A stretch of 64,000 nucleotides of DNA from Desulfurobacterium atlanticum (GTDB lineage: Bacteria > Aquificota > Aquificia > Desulfurobacteriales > Desulfurobacteriaceae): the NCBI RefSeq assembly GCF_900188395.1, contig NZ_FZOB01000007.1, positions 28,720-92,719 on the forward strand. The letters are read 5' to 3'. This document shows, in pieces, positions 25,966 through 34,796 of this stretch. A model generated the notes under the pieces. It made no database searches and was not told where the DNA came from. It worked only from the letters and a program-made list of their open reading frames with translations. Numbering within the stretch: position 1 is the stretch's first letter; each line of letters begins with the position of its first letter. The translations under genes were made by a program, and so were the position numbers.

Positions 25966-26083
25966 CACTCCCTCCCTTAAAAAGATGTTTTAGATTTCAT
26001 TAAGTTCAGTTTTAAATATAGACGGAAGGTGTTTAATCGTCAAGGATATAAAAGGGAAAAGGGGAACCATTTCACCTAATGTT

Positions 26084-26746
26084 TTAATCTCTTCTTTCAC
26101 CAAAAAGGTTTAGAAGTGCAAGAAAGAGATTTATAAGGTCAAGATAAAGAGCAAGTGCACCGAAAAACGCATTGCCATCTGTGTATGCCATCTCTTCAAG
26201 CCTTTGAATGTCGTAAGCTGTAAGGCCTAAAAACACTATAACCGTAATTACACTTATAACGATCCCAAATCCTGCAGATTTGATAAGAAATACGTTAAGA
26301 AGGGATGCAATTACGACTCCTATCAGACCGACAAAGAGATAGGTGCCAAATTTTCTGAAATCCACTTTTTTGGTTAATGCAAGAATGGCCATTATTCCAA
26401 AGAGAAATCCGGCAGAGGCAAATGCCGTTATGATTGATGCTCCGGTATAAACATAGAATATTGGGGCAAGCATTACTCCTTCAAGGGCAGAGAAAAGGTA
26501 AAAAGTTATACCTGCAAAGATCCCGTTGTTTCTTAAAACTCCTGTTAAAATAACAAGAACAAAACTTGCTATTCCAAATCCTATAAGCCCGAAAGTGCCT
26601 ATTTTTGCCCAAAGACCTATAGCAAGGGTCATATAAGCTGAGATAGCTGTAAGTAGTAGTCCTAAAAACATGTTGAGAAACACTTTTGACAAAAAGGCAT
26701 TAAAATCTCTTGTTTCTACCCTTTCCATCTGATAGATTCTGTTCAT
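26084..26746 (-). CDS. Bax inhibitor-1/YccA family membrane protein
   Basis: Integral membrane protein of 220 residues with about seven hydrophobic helices covering residues 20-215. The family is recognised by the N-terminal helix pattern, the central SALEGVMLAPIFYVYTG and the late motif VFLGLTAYDIQRLEEMAY. Bacterial members are proton-sensitive calcium-leak channels or modulators of membrane proteolysis (YccA with FtsH); no specific role can be assigned here. AGGAGGAAAATA precedes the ATG. It is divergent from rplU and appears to be a single-gene unit. Confidence 0.9.
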   Translation of the reverse strand: MNRIYQMERVETRDFNAFLSKVFLNMFLGLLLTAISAYMTLAIGLWAKIGTFGLIGFGIASFVLVILTGVLRNNGIFAGITFYLFSALEGVMLAPIFYVYTGASIITAFASAGFLFGIMAILALTKKVDFRKFGTYLFVGLIGVVIASLLNVFLIKSAGFGIVISVITVIVFLGLTAYDIQRLEEMAYTDGNAFFGALALYLDLINLFLALLNLFGERRD

Positions 26747-26836
26747 TATTTTCCTCCTTTCTACTGGAAATTTTCCGACTAGTAAATATATTACTTCTGA
26801 ACGGTAAAGTTTTATGTAAATAAGGAATATTTACTC

Positions 26837-26864
26837 TTGACCTAAATAGGGGTTTTGTTATAAA
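26837..26864 (+). promoter_or_regulatory. Promoter of rplU-rpmA
   Basis: TTGACC, a 16-base spacer and TATAAA form a good sigma-70 type promoter about 42 bases upstream of the rplU ATG. Confidence 0.65.
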
Positions 26865-26905
26865 TTACACTTCCGCTTTAAATTCTTTTTTTTGGAGGGC
26901 TCGTA

Positions 26906-27214
26906 ATGTATGCAGTTGTTAAAACTGGCGGGAAACAGTATGTAGTTGAACCCGGTCAGGTTTTAAAGGTTGAAAAGATAAACCTACCTGAGGGTTCAGA
27001 GGTTGAACTTGAAACTCTTATGATAAGAAATGATGATGGTTCTGTGAAACTTGGTGAAGAAGTTAAAAATGCTAAAGTTAAAGCTACTGTTGTAAGACAC
27101 GGAAAAGGAAAGAAAATTATAGTTTTTAAGTACAAAGCTAAAAAGCATTACCAGAGGAAAGCTGGTCATCGCCAGCACTTTACAGAGCTTAAAATTGAAG
27201 AGATTGTAAGCTAA
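26906..27214 (+). CDS. rplU: 50S ribosomal protein L21
   Basis: Large-subunit ribosomal protein of 102 residues. [24 protein letters not shown]-type N-terminus and the C-terminal RNA-binding region [19 protein letters not shown] are characteristic. GGAGGG precedes the ATG. It forms the usual pair with rpmA 13 bases downstream. The GTPase gene obgE that often follows this pair is absent here; a convergent DsbC-like gene follows instead. Confidence 0.97.
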   Translation: MYAVVKTGGKQYVVEPGQVLKVEKINLPEGSEVELETLMIRNDDGSVKLGEEVKNAKVKATVVRHGKGKKIIVFKYKAKKHYQRKAGHRQHFTELKIEEIVS

Positions 27215-27227
27215 CTGGAGGTTTATC

Positions 27228-27485
27228 ATGGCACATAAGAAAGGTATGGGTTCTACCAAGAACGGTAGAGATTCTATTGGTAAAAGACTTGGCGTTAAAA
27301 GGCACGACGGACAGGTTGTAAAAGCCGGAAACATTCTTGTAAGGCAGAGAGGAACAAGCATCCATCCAGGTGCAAATGTTGGATTGGGTAAAGATTACAC
27401 TCTTTTTGCTCTTGTTGATGGTATCGTTAAGTTTGAAAGAAGAAGAAATAAGAAAGTTGTAAGTGTATATCCTTTAGATAACTAA
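27228..27485 (+). CDS. rpmA: 50S ribosomal protein L27
   Basis: Large-subunit protein of 85 residues near the peptidyl-transferase centre. It starts [16 protein letters not shown], so it is the form without the cleaved N-terminal extension found in Firmicutes, and it has the standard [24 protein letters not shown] precedes the ATG. Its stop overlaps by three bases the stop of the convergent DsbC-like gene. Confidence 0.97.
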   Translation: MAHKKGMGSTKNGRDSIGKRLGVKRHDGQVVKAGNILVRQRGTSIHPGANVGLGKDYTLFALVDGIVKFERRRNKKVVSVYPLDN

Positions 27486-28210
27486 TTCTGGGGCTTTGCC
27501 CCCTCTTTCTTTTCGTACTCTTTAATTACTTCTTTCACGCTGTTTTCTCCAAAGTATACGTTTCCGTTTTCGGTGATGAAAACAGGAGTAGAGGTTAAAC
27601 CTCTTGCTTTAAGTTTGTCCATTGTGCTCCATACCTTCAATTTTCCTGAGGTGCACACTTTCCCTCTGTAGTTTCCTTCCATAAAGTTTTTTATGTTTCC
27701 GTGAGAACAGATAAACTTTATGGCTTTTTCTTCAGCCTCTTTTGAGGAGAACGGAGCAAGTATAAATTTCAGTTTTATTCCGTTTTCAAAAAACAGCTTC
27801 ATCTTTTTACTGCTTTTTCTACACGCTTCACATTCAGGGTCAACTATTACATAAACATATCTTTTACCTTCTCCCGCTTCAAAACTTACCGATTTTTCAA
27901 GAAAATTCATAAACTCTTTATCAATTTTTCTATCCGGTAGCTTGAATATCAGACCCTGAATAAGGTAACGTGCTTTTTCATCTATAAAAAAGTTTCCTTC
28001 CTGTGTGATAACCCTGCAGAATCCATCAATACCAATAGGATAGACAGCTTTTACCTTTATGGGTTTCCTAAATGTTAGTAAAAGCTGTTTTTCAACATCG
28101 CCGATCTTAGGGCACCCTTTCCCGTATGCAGATACTGTTACCGCTGTGAAGAATAGAATAACCTTCAATATTAGTTTCATAATAAAAAATTTTACCATAC
28201 GAACTTTCAT
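27482..28210 (-). CDS. DsbC-like periplasmic thiol-disulfide protein
   Basis: Exported thioredoxin-fold protein of up to 242 residues. Three in-frame ATGs at residues 1, 5 and 11 are possible and none has a clear Shine-Dalgarno; the third gives the neatest signal peptide ([20 protein letters not shown]). The active site is CEAC in [17 protein letters not shown], preceded by a DsbC-like N-terminal region (about 35-110), and the cis-Pro is in [11 protein letters not shown]. DsbC/DsbG proteins shuffle or reduce disulfides in the periplasm. Other Cys residues (FICSHG, GKVCTSG) match the second pair seen in DsbC. Family assignment is fairly secure, specific role is not. Confidence 0.78.
   Translation of the reverse strand: MKVRMVKFFIMKLILKVILFFTAVTVSAYGKGCPKIGDVEKQLLLTFRKPIKVKAVYPIGIDGFCRVITQEGNFFIDEKARYLIQGLIFKLPDRKIDKEFMNFLEKSVSFEAGEGKRYVYVIVDPECEACRKSSKKMKLFFENGIKLKFILAPFSSKEAEEKAIKFICSHGNIKNFMEGNYRGKVCTSGKLKVWSTMDKLKARGLTSTPVFITENGNVYFGENSVKEVIKEYEKKEGAKPQN
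27490..27510 (+). terminator. Probable terminator of rplU-rpmA
   Basis: Five-base-pair GGGGC/GCCCC stem with a TTT loop followed by a pyrimidine-rich CTCTTTCTTTT run, directly after the rpmA stop. It lies inside the 3' end of the convergent DsbC-like gene. Confidence 0.5.
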
Positions 28211-28255
28211 CTTTTTAGTGAGGAGAGTTTTAGTCAGTAGAGTTGATATTAATCG

Positions 28256-28261
28256 TATAAT
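28256..28261 (+). promoter_or_regulatory. Candidate -10 element upstream of the C-GCAxxG-like gene
   Basis: A perfect TATAAT lies 40 bases before the start codon. The matching -35 region is poor, so only the -10 box is called. Confidence 0.35.
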
Positions 28262-28300
28262 TCATATATTACAGATAACCAAGTTTTTCAGGAGGATTGT

Positions 28301-28858
28301 ATGGAGTTTTCTTCAATCGTTAAGAATATGGAGTTTTACAGAAACATTTGTGGGAAAAGGGAGATAAAAAGGGAAGATGTGGATTTTGAAGAGATTGCAA
28401 AGAATGCCTATGAAGGTTATAAAAAGGTAGGGTGTGAATTTGGTGTCATAACGTCTGTTTCAGCTGCTCTTGGAATTGATATTGATTTTGAGAAAGTTAT
28501 GGAAATTAAAAAGGAACTGCCTTTTAAATGGGGGGCTGTTTGCGGAGCTGTTACAGGTGCGTTTGTGCTGTTCTCTCTTCTTCTTGAAGAATCGGATTTT
28601 GAAGAAGCTGCAAAAAAGATAATAAAATTTCACAACGAAACTCCGCTACCACATTATGGAGGTAATGGAACTGCTGTTCCAAAGGCAAGTGCCGATTCAA
28701 TACTTTGCAGGGATTCAATTTTAAACTGGACCCGTAAAACAGGAATACCTGTGAGAAGTCCTTTAAGAAGTGAAAGATGTGGAAGAGTTACTGCAGACAT
28801 AGCTGTTGAGACTTTGAATATTATTTTTGAAAAACTGCCAGTTTCTATTTCTTTATGA
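28301..28858 (+). CDS. C_GCAxxG_C_C-like putative redox protein
   Basis: Protein of 185 residues resembling the putative redox-active C_GCAxxG_C_C family. Cys residues occur at KKVGCEFGVI, in the central WGAVCGAVTGAFV, in DSILCRDSI and in RSERCGRVTADIA. The central motif reads CGAVTGA, so the family's GCAxxG is only partly matched. There is no signal peptide. GGAGG precedes the ATG. The cysteines suggest Fe-S or heme binding, which is inference. It stands alone, with the DsbC-like gene diverging upstream. Confidence 0.65.
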   Translation: MEFSSIVKNMEFYRNICGKREIKREDVDFEEIAKNAYEGYKKVGCEFGVITSVSAALGIDIDFEKVMEIKKELPFKWGAVCGAVTGAFVLFSLLLEESDFEEAAKKIIKFHNETPLPHYGGNGTAVPKASADSILCRDSILNWTRKTGIPVRSPLRSERCGRVTADIAVETLNIIFEKLPVSISL

Positions 28859-28872
28859 TTTTAACGCTGTTT

Positions 28873-28901
28873 TTGTGGAAATAGTTTCCTTCGGTTATAA
28901 A
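28873..28901 (+). promoter_or_regulatory. Candidate promoter of the acidic protein gene
   Basis: TTGTGG, a 17-base spacer and TATAAA lie 33 bases upstream of the next start codon. Confidence 0.5.
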
Positions 28902-28934
28902 TTAACCTAAACGTGTTTTGAAACTGGAGGAATT

Positions 28935-29309
28935 ATGGAAGAGAAACTTAAAAGAGAGGAACTGGCAGAACTGATGGCAACAGTTCTTGAGATGGAAGGT
29001 TTTGAGGTTTATGATGTTGAAACAGATGAAGAGTATAAACCTGATTTTCTTGCTGTTTATAAGGATGAAGAGGTTGAGTATCAGATAGCCGTTCAGGTAG
29101 AAGATTGTGAATCATTGAATTCCTCTTTAGCAGAAGAGAGAGCCAAAGCTATAGCTGAACACTGCCGTCAATCAGGTGAAGGATTCTTCATTTCTGTTCC
29201 TCTTGAGTGCGAAAAAGAAGCTCAGGATAAGCTAAAAGAGTGGGAAATAGAAGATGTAGCTGAACTTGTCCCTATAGGTCTTGAGTTTGAGGAAGAAGAG
29301 GAGGAGTAA
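28935..29309 (+). CDS. Acidic hypothetical protein
   Basis: Protein of 124 residues, very acidic, ending in a run of seven Glu broken by none. I do not recognise it. The stretch EEYKPDFLAVYKDEEVEYQI followed by AVQVED resembles the strand order of restriction-endonuclease-like folds (PD then an acidic strand), but the usual ExK is replaced by VED, so activity is doubtful. No signal peptide or membrane segment. GGAGG precedes the ATG. It is probably a single-gene unit or leads the radical SAM gene 47 bases downstream. Confidence 0.65.
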   Translation: MEEKLKREELAELMATVLEMEGFEVYDVETDEEYKPDFLAVYKDEEVEYQIAVQVEDCESLNSSLAEERAKAIAEHCRQSGEGFFISVPLECEKEAQDKLKEWEIEDVAELVPIGLEFEEEEEE

Positions 29310-29356
29310 AGAGTAGTAAATTTGCTGCTCCTCACATCAATATTTAAGAGGCAGAG

Positions 29357-30280
29357 GTGGAAATTAGATTTAAAACTTTCTCCAATTATTTAAAAGAGAT
29401 ATTCAAGGAGAGGGTTTTTAGGGTTACAGTTGACGCCGGATTCACCTGCCCAAACAGAGACGGAACAAAAGGAATTCAGGGGTGTATCTACTGTTATTCT
29501 GGTTCTGAATACAATCCTGAAAAGCGGCAAAAGGGTATAAGGGAGCAGATAGAGGAAGGGATAGAAAGAGCCAGAAAAAGGTATAAAGCTGATAAGTTTC
29601 TCGTCTATTTTCAGGCTTATACCAACACATACGCTCCGATTGAAAAGCTGAAAAAAATCTATGATGAGATAAAGAATTTTCCCGAAGTGGTGGGAATTAT
29701 AGTAGGAACAAGACCGGATGCTGTGTCTTATGAAGTGCTTAAGCTCATAAATAGTTATACCGAGAATTATCTTGTGTGGATAGAGTACGGTCTTGAAAGT
29801 CCTCACTTTAAGTCGCTTCAATGGATGAATCGGGGTCACGGATTTTCAGATTTTCTAAATGCTTTTAATCTTACAAGAAAGTTTCCTTCAATAAACATTT
29901 GTGTTCACATAATTTTAGGGCTTCCTGTTGAAACAAGGGAAGAGATGCTTGAAACAGCAGACATCCTCGCAGCTTTAAAGATTGATGGAGTGAAAATACA
30001 CCCTTTACACGTGATAAAAGGGACCCCTTTAGAAAAGCTTTATCTTAACTATCCTTTTTCTCTCATGAAAGAGGAAGAGTATGTTGACCTTGTTGTTGAC
30101 TTTATAGAGAGGCTACATCCTGATACTGTAGTTCAGCGTATTACCGGAGAAGCTCCTTCAGAACTTTTAATTGCTCCTTCATGGTGCAGTCAAAATTCAA
30201 AAAATAGATTGATAAACAGAATAAGAGAGAGATTTATTGAAAGAGATACATATCAGGGGAAAAATTGCAAATTCTGCTAA
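29357..30280 (+). CDS. Radical SAM protein, YhcC/TIGR01212 type
   Basis: Radical SAM protein of 307 residues. The cluster motif is the family's extended form, with Cys in FTCPNRDGTKG and in GCIYCYSG. Further conserved stretches are FQAYTNTYAP, VGTRPDAV, WIEYGLES and HIILGLPVETREEM. It ends in a Cys-containing tail (NCKFC) typical of YhcC. The reaction of this family is not known to me. It uses GTG behind GAGG; no earlier start fits. Confidence 0.88.
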   Translation: MEIRFKTFSNYLKEIFKERVFRVTVDAGFTCPNRDGTKGIQGCIYCYSGSEYNPEKRQKGIREQIEEGIERARKRYKADKFLVYFQAYTNTYAPIEKLKKIYDEIKNFPEVVGIIVGTRPDAVSYEVLKLINSYTENYLVWIEYGLESPHFKSLQWMNRGHGFSDFLNAFNLTRKFPSINICVHIILGLPVETREEMLETADILAALKIDGVKIHPLHVIKGTPLEKLYLNYPFSLMKEEEYVDLVVDFIERLHPDTVVQRITGEAPSELLIAPSWCSQNSKNRLINRIRERFIERDTYQGKNCKFC

Positions 30281-30324
30281 AATCTTGAAACAGTTTTTCT
30301 GGTAAACAGTTTTAGGAGGTTTAC

Positions 30325-30915
30325 ATGCTTACAGAAGAGGAAATAAAAGAGATATTCCTGAAAACAGATGCGTTCCTAGAAGGTCATTTCCTTCTTTCAA
30401 GCGGTCTTCACAGTCCTTACTATCTTCAGTGTGCTAAAGTTTTGCAATATCCAGAATTTGCCGAGATTTTATGCAGGGAGATAGGTGATAAGGTAAAGGA
30501 GCTTGATGTTGAGATAGATTTTGTAATAGCCCCGGCAATAGGTGGAATTATCGTTTCCTATGAAACAGCAAGGCACCTTGGGGTAAGGGGAATATTTGCC
30601 GAGCGAAAAGATGGTGTTAACCTTATCTTAAGGAGAGGATTTGAAATAAAACCTGGAGAAAAAGCACTTGTAGTTGAAGATGTTGTTACAACAGGAAAAT
30701 CAACAAAAGAAACAATGGAAGTGGTAAAATCCTGCGGTGGAGAAGTTGTCGCAGTGGCAAGTCTTGTTGATAGAAGCGGGGGAAGTGTGGATTTTGGGGT
30801 TCCCTTTGTAACTTTGTGGAGCCTTGAAGTTCCTGCATATAAGCCTGAAAGTTGCCCTATATGTAGAGAAGGAAAGATACCCCTTGAAAAACCTGGAAGC
30901 AGAAAAATAGTTTAG
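30325..30915 (+). CDS. pyrE: Orotate phosphoribosyltransferase
   Basis: Joins orotate to PRPP in UMP synthesis. The PRPP-binding motif is ALVVEDVVTTGKST (about residues 114-127), with FLLSSGLHSPYYLQC near the N-terminus. At 196 residues it is the bacterial short form, and it has extra Cys near the end (PESCPICREGK), a feature of some thermophile enzymes. TTAGGAGG precedes the ATG. The polyprenyl synthase gene follows after ten bases. Confidence 0.94.
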   Translation: MLTEEEIKEIFLKTDAFLEGHFLLSSGLHSPYYLQCAKVLQYPEFAEILCREIGDKVKELDVEIDFVIAPAIGGIIVSYETARHLGVRGIFAERKDGVNLILRRGFEIKPGEKALVVEDVVTTGKSTKETMEVVKSCGGEVVAVASLVDRSGGSVDFGVPFVTLWSLEVPAYKPESCPICREGKIPLEKPGSRKIV

Positions 30916-30925
30916 GAAGGGGCTT

Positions 30926-31900
30926 ATGAAGATATTTAAACCGTTTGAAGTTATAAAAAATGAACTCTACGCCTGTGAAGAGTTTGCTGAGAATCTTTTA
31001 AGGTCTGATGTTAAATCTGTTCTTGAAGCGGGCGGTTATATTTTTAATAGCGGTGGAAAAAGGGTAAGACCTGGATTAACCATACTTTCTGGGAAACTTT
31101 TCAATCCTGACGATAAAAAGTTAATTCCTGTAGCCATTGCGATGGAGTATATTCACACGGCTACTCTACTTCACGATGATATTGTTGACGGAGCTTCTTT
31201 AAGGCGCGGAAAGCCTTCTGCAAATGCAGTTTTTGGCAATGATGTGGCTGTTCTTGTAGGTGATTATATGTTTGCTCAGGGAGTTTCAACATTTGCCACA
31301 TACGGAGGTGTTGAGGTTCTTCAAAGAGCCCTTGATGCTATAAGGGATATGTCAGAAGGTGAACTTAAACAGCTTGAGATGATAGGTAATGTGGATTTAA
31401 CAGAAGAAGATTACTTTGACATTATCTATCGTAAAACTGCATCTCTCCTTTCAACCTGTTGTGAAGCTGGAGCTATTATCGGTGGTGCTGACAGGAAGCA
31501 AAAGCTTTCCATGAGGGACTTTGGAAAATTTATAGGGTATGCGTTTCAACTTGTTGATGATGCTTTTGATTATATTTCAGATGAAGAAACTATAGGAAAA
31601 CCTGCTGGAAACGATATTCGGGAAGGAAAAATAACATATCCTTTTATAGCTGTTCGTGATACTTTAAGAGAAGAGGAGAAAAATAGGGTTGAAGAAATTT
31701 TCAACTCTCAAAATCCATCAAAAAGTGATATAAATTATATAAGGGAAATCGTTATAGAGCGGGGTGGGGTTGATAAAACGTTATCTCTTGCAAGGGAGTA
31801 TGTTGGGAAAGCCAAGGCTTTGCTTGATGATATAGATGATTCTATTTATAAAAATTCCCTTAAAGAGATAGCAGATTTTATAGTTGCCAGAACATACTAA
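30926..31900 (+). CDS. ispB: Polyprenyl diphosphate synthase (IspB-like)
   Basis: Long-chain trans-prenyltransferase that builds the isoprenoid side chain of menaquinone. The first Asp-rich motif is LLHDDIVDGASLRRGKPSAN (about residues 81-100), and the second is LVDDAFDY followed by IGKPAGNDIREGK. At 324 residues it fits octaprenyl or heptaprenyl synthases of the single-chain type; the product length cannot be read off safely. It is downstream of pyrE and ahead of a structured non-coding hairpin. Confidence 0.9.
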   Translation: MKIFKPFEVIKNELYACEEFAENLLRSDVKSVLEAGGYIFNSGGKRVRPGLTILSGKLFNPDDKKLIPVAIAMEYIHTATLLHDDIVDGASLRRGKPSANAVFGNDVAVLVGDYMFAQGVSTFATYGGVEVLQRALDAIRDMSEGELKQLEMIGNVDLTEEDYFDIIYRKTASLLSTCCEAGAIIGGADRKQKLSMRDFGKFIGYAFQLVDDAFDYISDEETIGKPAGNDIREGKITYPFIAVRDTLREEEKNRVEEIFNSQNPSKSDINYIREIVIERGGVDKTLSLAREYVGKAKALLDDIDDSIYKNSLKEIADFIVARTY

Positions 31901-31918
31901 TAGTTACTATCTTAATTA

Positions 31919-31982
31919 GGAAGGTGCTCTCCCATCTCCACACCTCCTGGAGATTTCCAGAAGAGGTTGGGAGGGGCCTTTC
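31919..31982 (+). other. Bulged RNA hairpin after ispB, function unknown
   Basis: The transcript can fold into a long bulged hairpin. Outer pairing is AAGG with CCTT, then CTCTCCCA (31927-31934) with TGGGAGGG (31968-31975). After a 7-base bulge come ACCTC with GAGGT and CTGG with CCAG around an AGATTT loop. It is not followed by a clean T-tract. It may be an attenuator, a processed leader or an unfamiliar RNA. It does not match tRNA, and I see no SRP RNA consensus. Confidence 0.45.
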
Positions 31983-32036
31983 CTTTCTATTGTGAAATTT
32001 ATTTGATTTCAGCAGGAAATATTTGAGAGGGAAATT

Positions 32037-32690
32037 ATGGTCTTTACAGACAGAAAAGAAGCAGGAAAGCTTCTTGCAGAAGCCATTATAAATAAATATG
32101 ATGGAACTCTTGTTTCACCGGTTGTTGTTGCTATCCCGCGAGGGGGAGTTGTTGTGGCAGAACCTGTGGCTGAAGCTTTAAATGCACCTTTAACCCTTAT
32201 CTTCCCGCGAAAAATAGGAGCTCCTTTCAATGAAGAGTATGCGATAGGTGCTGTAACAGAAAGCGGCTTTGTTCTCTTGAATCCTGATATTACAGATGAT
32301 GTAGCGGCGCGGCTTGGAATCACCAGAGAATATATTGAGAAAAAAGCCTTTGAAGAGATGGAGGAGATAAAAAGGAGAAAGGAAAAATTCAGGGTAAGTG
32401 ATATTAATATGAAGGATAGAGATGTGATTCTTGTTGATGACGGAATAGCCACAGGGCTTACAGTTAAAGCAGCTATTATGGAACTAAAAAACAAAAAACC
32501 GAGAAGGATTATACTGGCAATTCCTGTCATGCCGGCTGAAAAGGTTGACGAGTTCAGGTCTATTGTTGATGATCTTATAGTTTTATATCCTGCTCCGTTT
32601 TTCAGGGCTGTGGGGCAGTTTTACAGTCAGTTTCCACAAACAGATGATAGTGAAGTTATAGAAATTCTTGAGAAGTTTAAAGGAAAATGA
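32037..32690 (+). CDS. Predicted phosphoribosyltransferase (COG1926 type)
   Basis: Protein of 217 residues with the type I phosphoribosyltransferase fold. The N-terminal half has VVVAIPRGGVVVAEPVA and PRKIGAPFNEEYAIGAV; the PRPP-binding loop is VILVDDGIATGLTVKAAI. The base-recognition region is unlike named family members, so the substrate is unknown. The ATG is preceded by GAGAGGG. Its stop overlaps the rarA start (ATGATG), so the two are coupled. Confidence 0.82.
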   Translation: MVFTDRKEAGKLLAEAIINKYDGTLVSPVVVAIPRGGVVVAEPVAEALNAPLTLIFPRKIGAPFNEEYAIGAVTESGFVLLNPDITDDVAARLGITREYIEKKAFEEMEEIKRRKEKFRVSDINMKDRDVILVDDGIATGLTVKAAIMELKNKKPRRIILAIPVMPAEKVDEFRSIVDDLIVLYPAPFFRAVGQFYSQFPQTDDSEVIEILEKFKGK

Positions 32691-33973
32691 TGGAAACTCT
32701 CTTTTCAAAAGGAAAACGTCCACTTCCTTACAGACTTCAGCCTGAAACACTTGATGAGTTCATAGGTCAGTCCCACATTCTCGGTAAAGGTAAACCTTTA
32801 AGAAATTTGATAGAGAAAGACGCTGTTAAGTCTTCAGTATTCTGGGGGGAACCGGGAACGGGAAAAACAACTCTTGCAAGACTTATTGCAAAACTGTCCA
32901 GGGCAGAGTTTATAGAAATTAACGCTGTAACTTCAAACATAAAAGAGATAAAAGAAGCTCTAAAAAGAGGAAAAGCAAACTTTGAATTAGGAAAGAAAAC
33001 TATACTTTTTATTGATGAGATTCACCGTTTCAATAAAATTCAGCAGGATGCCCTATTGCCAGACATTGAAGCTGGAAACGTTATTCTGGTAGGGGCATCA
33101 ACGGAAAATCCCTACTTTTCCCTTGTTCCGGCTCTTCGCTCTCGTGTAAAGCTTTATAAGTTTAATCCTCTGTCTGTTAAAGAGATAAAAAAGCTTCTCA
33201 GATGGGCTTTGACAGATAGAAGAGGGTTAAGAGATAAAAAACTTAAAATTTCCGAAGAAAATCTTGAGCTTATTGCACGGCTGAGCGGTGGAGATGGAAG
33301 GAAAGCTCTTAATTTTCTTGAGGAGATAGCATCCCTTGTGCCGGTTGGAGCAGAAATTACCAGGGAGATAATTGAAGAGGTAGCATACGGAGAAACTACC
33401 GGATACGGCAAAGGGGATTACCATTACGATATTATTTCCGCTTTTATAAAATCTGTCAGGGGTAGTGATGTTGATGCTGCCCTTTACTATCTTGCAAGGA
33501 TGTTAAAGGGCGGTGAAGACCCTATGTTTATAGCAAGAAGGCTTGTTATCCTGGCATCGGAAGATATAGGAAATGCCAATCCAGAAGCCCTTCTCATTTC
33601 AAACGCCGCAATGAACATAGTTTCAAAGATAGGAATGCCAGAGGCTGCATTAACACTTGCACAGGCTACAATTTACCTTGCCATGAGTCCAAAATCCAAC
33701 GCTGTTTACCGTTCTATTGGTAAGGCTCTTGAAGCGGTTGAGTCAGGGGATATTCTGCCAGTTCCTTTACATTTGAAGGATTCCCATTATGAGGGAGCAA
33801 AGAAGCTTAATCACGGGAAAGGATATCTTTATCCTCATAATTTTCCTCGCCATTACGTGAAGCAGAAATATCTGTCTGAAGACAGGAAATTTTACACTGA
33901 TGACGGGATAGGTTTTGAAAAACAGCTTAAAATTTGGCTAAAGGAGATGATGGAAGATGAGAATAACGGGTAA
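32687..33973 (+). CDS. rarA: Replication-associated recombination protein RarA (MgsA)
   Basis: AAA+ ATPase of 428 residues that acts at stalled replication forks. The N-terminal RPLPYRLQPETLDEFIGQSH is diagnostic; Walker A is GEPGTGKTT, Walker B FIDEIHRF, with sensor 1 in GASTENPYFS. The C-terminal oligomerisation region has DVDAALYYLARMLKGGEDP and ASEDIGNANPEAL. It starts in an overlap with the phosphoribosyltransferase gene, and its end overlaps aroE by 17 bases. Confidence 0.94.
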   Translation: MMETLFSKGKRPLPYRLQPETLDEFIGQSHILGKGKPLRNLIEKDAVKSSVFWGEPGTGKTTLARLIAKLSRAEFIEINAVTSNIKEIKEALKRGKANFELGKKTILFIDEIHRFNKIQQDALLPDIEAGNVILVGASTENPYFSLVPALRSRVKLYKFNPLSVKEIKKLLRWALTDRRGLRDKKLKISEENLELIARLSGGDGRKALNFLEEIASLVPVGAEITREIIEEVAYGETTGYGKGDYHYDIISAFIKSVRGSDVDAALYYLARMLKGGEDPMFIARRLVILASEDIGNANPEALLISNAAMNIVSKIGMPEAALTLAQATIYLAMSPKSNAVYRSIGKALEAVESGDILPVPLHLKDSHYEGAKKLNHGKGYLYPHNFPRHYVKQKYLSEDRKFYTDDGIGFEKQLKIWLKEMMEDENNG

Positions 33974-34796
33974 AACTGAAGTTTATGGAATATTTGGCTT
34001 TCCTGTTAAACACTCTCTTTCACCGTTAATGCAAACTGCAGCGTTTAGGGCACTTGGCATAGATGCTGTTTATGTACCTTTTGAAGTTTCTCCGGAAAAT
34101 CTTGATAAAGCGGTAGAAGGCTTGAAGGCTATGAACATTAAGGGAGTAAATGTTACAGTTCCGCTTAAAGAGAGAATTATTCCCTATCTTGATAGTATAG
34201 ATAAGACTGCTGAGTTTATGGGAGCGGCTAATACGGTAAAGAACATTGATGGAAAACTTTACGGTTACAATACTGACGGAGATGGATTTGTTGATTCTCT
34301 TATAGAAGAAGGTATTGAAGTTAGAGACAGAAAAGTTCTTATTATCGGGGCAGGTGGTTCAGCGAAGGCTATCGCTTATGCCCTTTTAAAAAGTGGAGTT
34401 AACAGGATTGTAATAGCGAACAGAACAATTGAAAAAGCAGAGAGTCTCGCTGATAAGTTAAAAGGAATTGGTGATGTAAATACAGTTTCTCTTTTAAACA
34501 TAAATTCTGTTATTGATAAGTTTGACATTCTAATAAATACAACATCTGTTGGAATGGAAGAAGATGACCCATTCCTATTTGATTACAACCATATAAAATC
34601 TTATATGGTTGTGGTTGACATTATTTACAAACCTTTTGAAACAAAACTTTTAAAAGTGGCAAAATCAAAAGGTGCAAAAACCATAAACGGTCTTGGAATG
34701 CTTATTCATCAGGGAGCAAGGGCTTTTAAAATCTGGACCGGTAAAGAAGCTCCTGTTGAAGTGATGAGAAAAGTGCTTTTAGAAGGATTGAAATGA
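33957..34796 (+). CDS. aroE: Shikimate dehydrogenase
   Basis: NADPH-dependent reduction of 3-dehydroshikimate in aromatic amino-acid synthesis. The shikimate-binding GFPVKHSLSPLMQ is at the N-terminus, the catalytic Lys is in GVNVTVPLKE, and the dinucleotide-binding GAGGSAKA is near residue 130. It has 279 residues, the normal length. The ATG lies inside the end of rarA, and the stop overlaps the MgtC-like gene by four bases. Confidence 0.95.
   Translation: MRITGKTEVYGIFGFPVKHSLSPLMQTAAFRALGIDAVYVPFEVSPENLDKAVEGLKAMNIKGVNVTVPLKERIIPYLDSIDKTAEFMGAANTVKNIDGKLYGYNTDGDGFVDSLIEEGIEVRDRKVLIIGAGGSAKAIAYALLKSGVNRIVIANRTIEKAESLADKLKGIGDVNTVSLLNINSVIDKFDILINTTSVGMEEDDPFLFDYNHIKSYMVVVDIIYKPFETKLLKVAKSKGAKTINGLGMLIHQGARAFKIWTGKEAPVEVMRKVLLEGLK

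Noticed and set aside
25965-26083. CIRCE or other heat-shock operator before hsp20
   Set aside because: No TTAGCACTC-type inverted repeat is visible; only an AT-rich leader.
31919-31982. Signal recognition particle RNA or tRNA
   Set aside because: Length and hairpin shape first suggested a small stable RNA, but the SRP tetraloop/asymmetric-loop consensus and any tRNA cloverleaf are missing.
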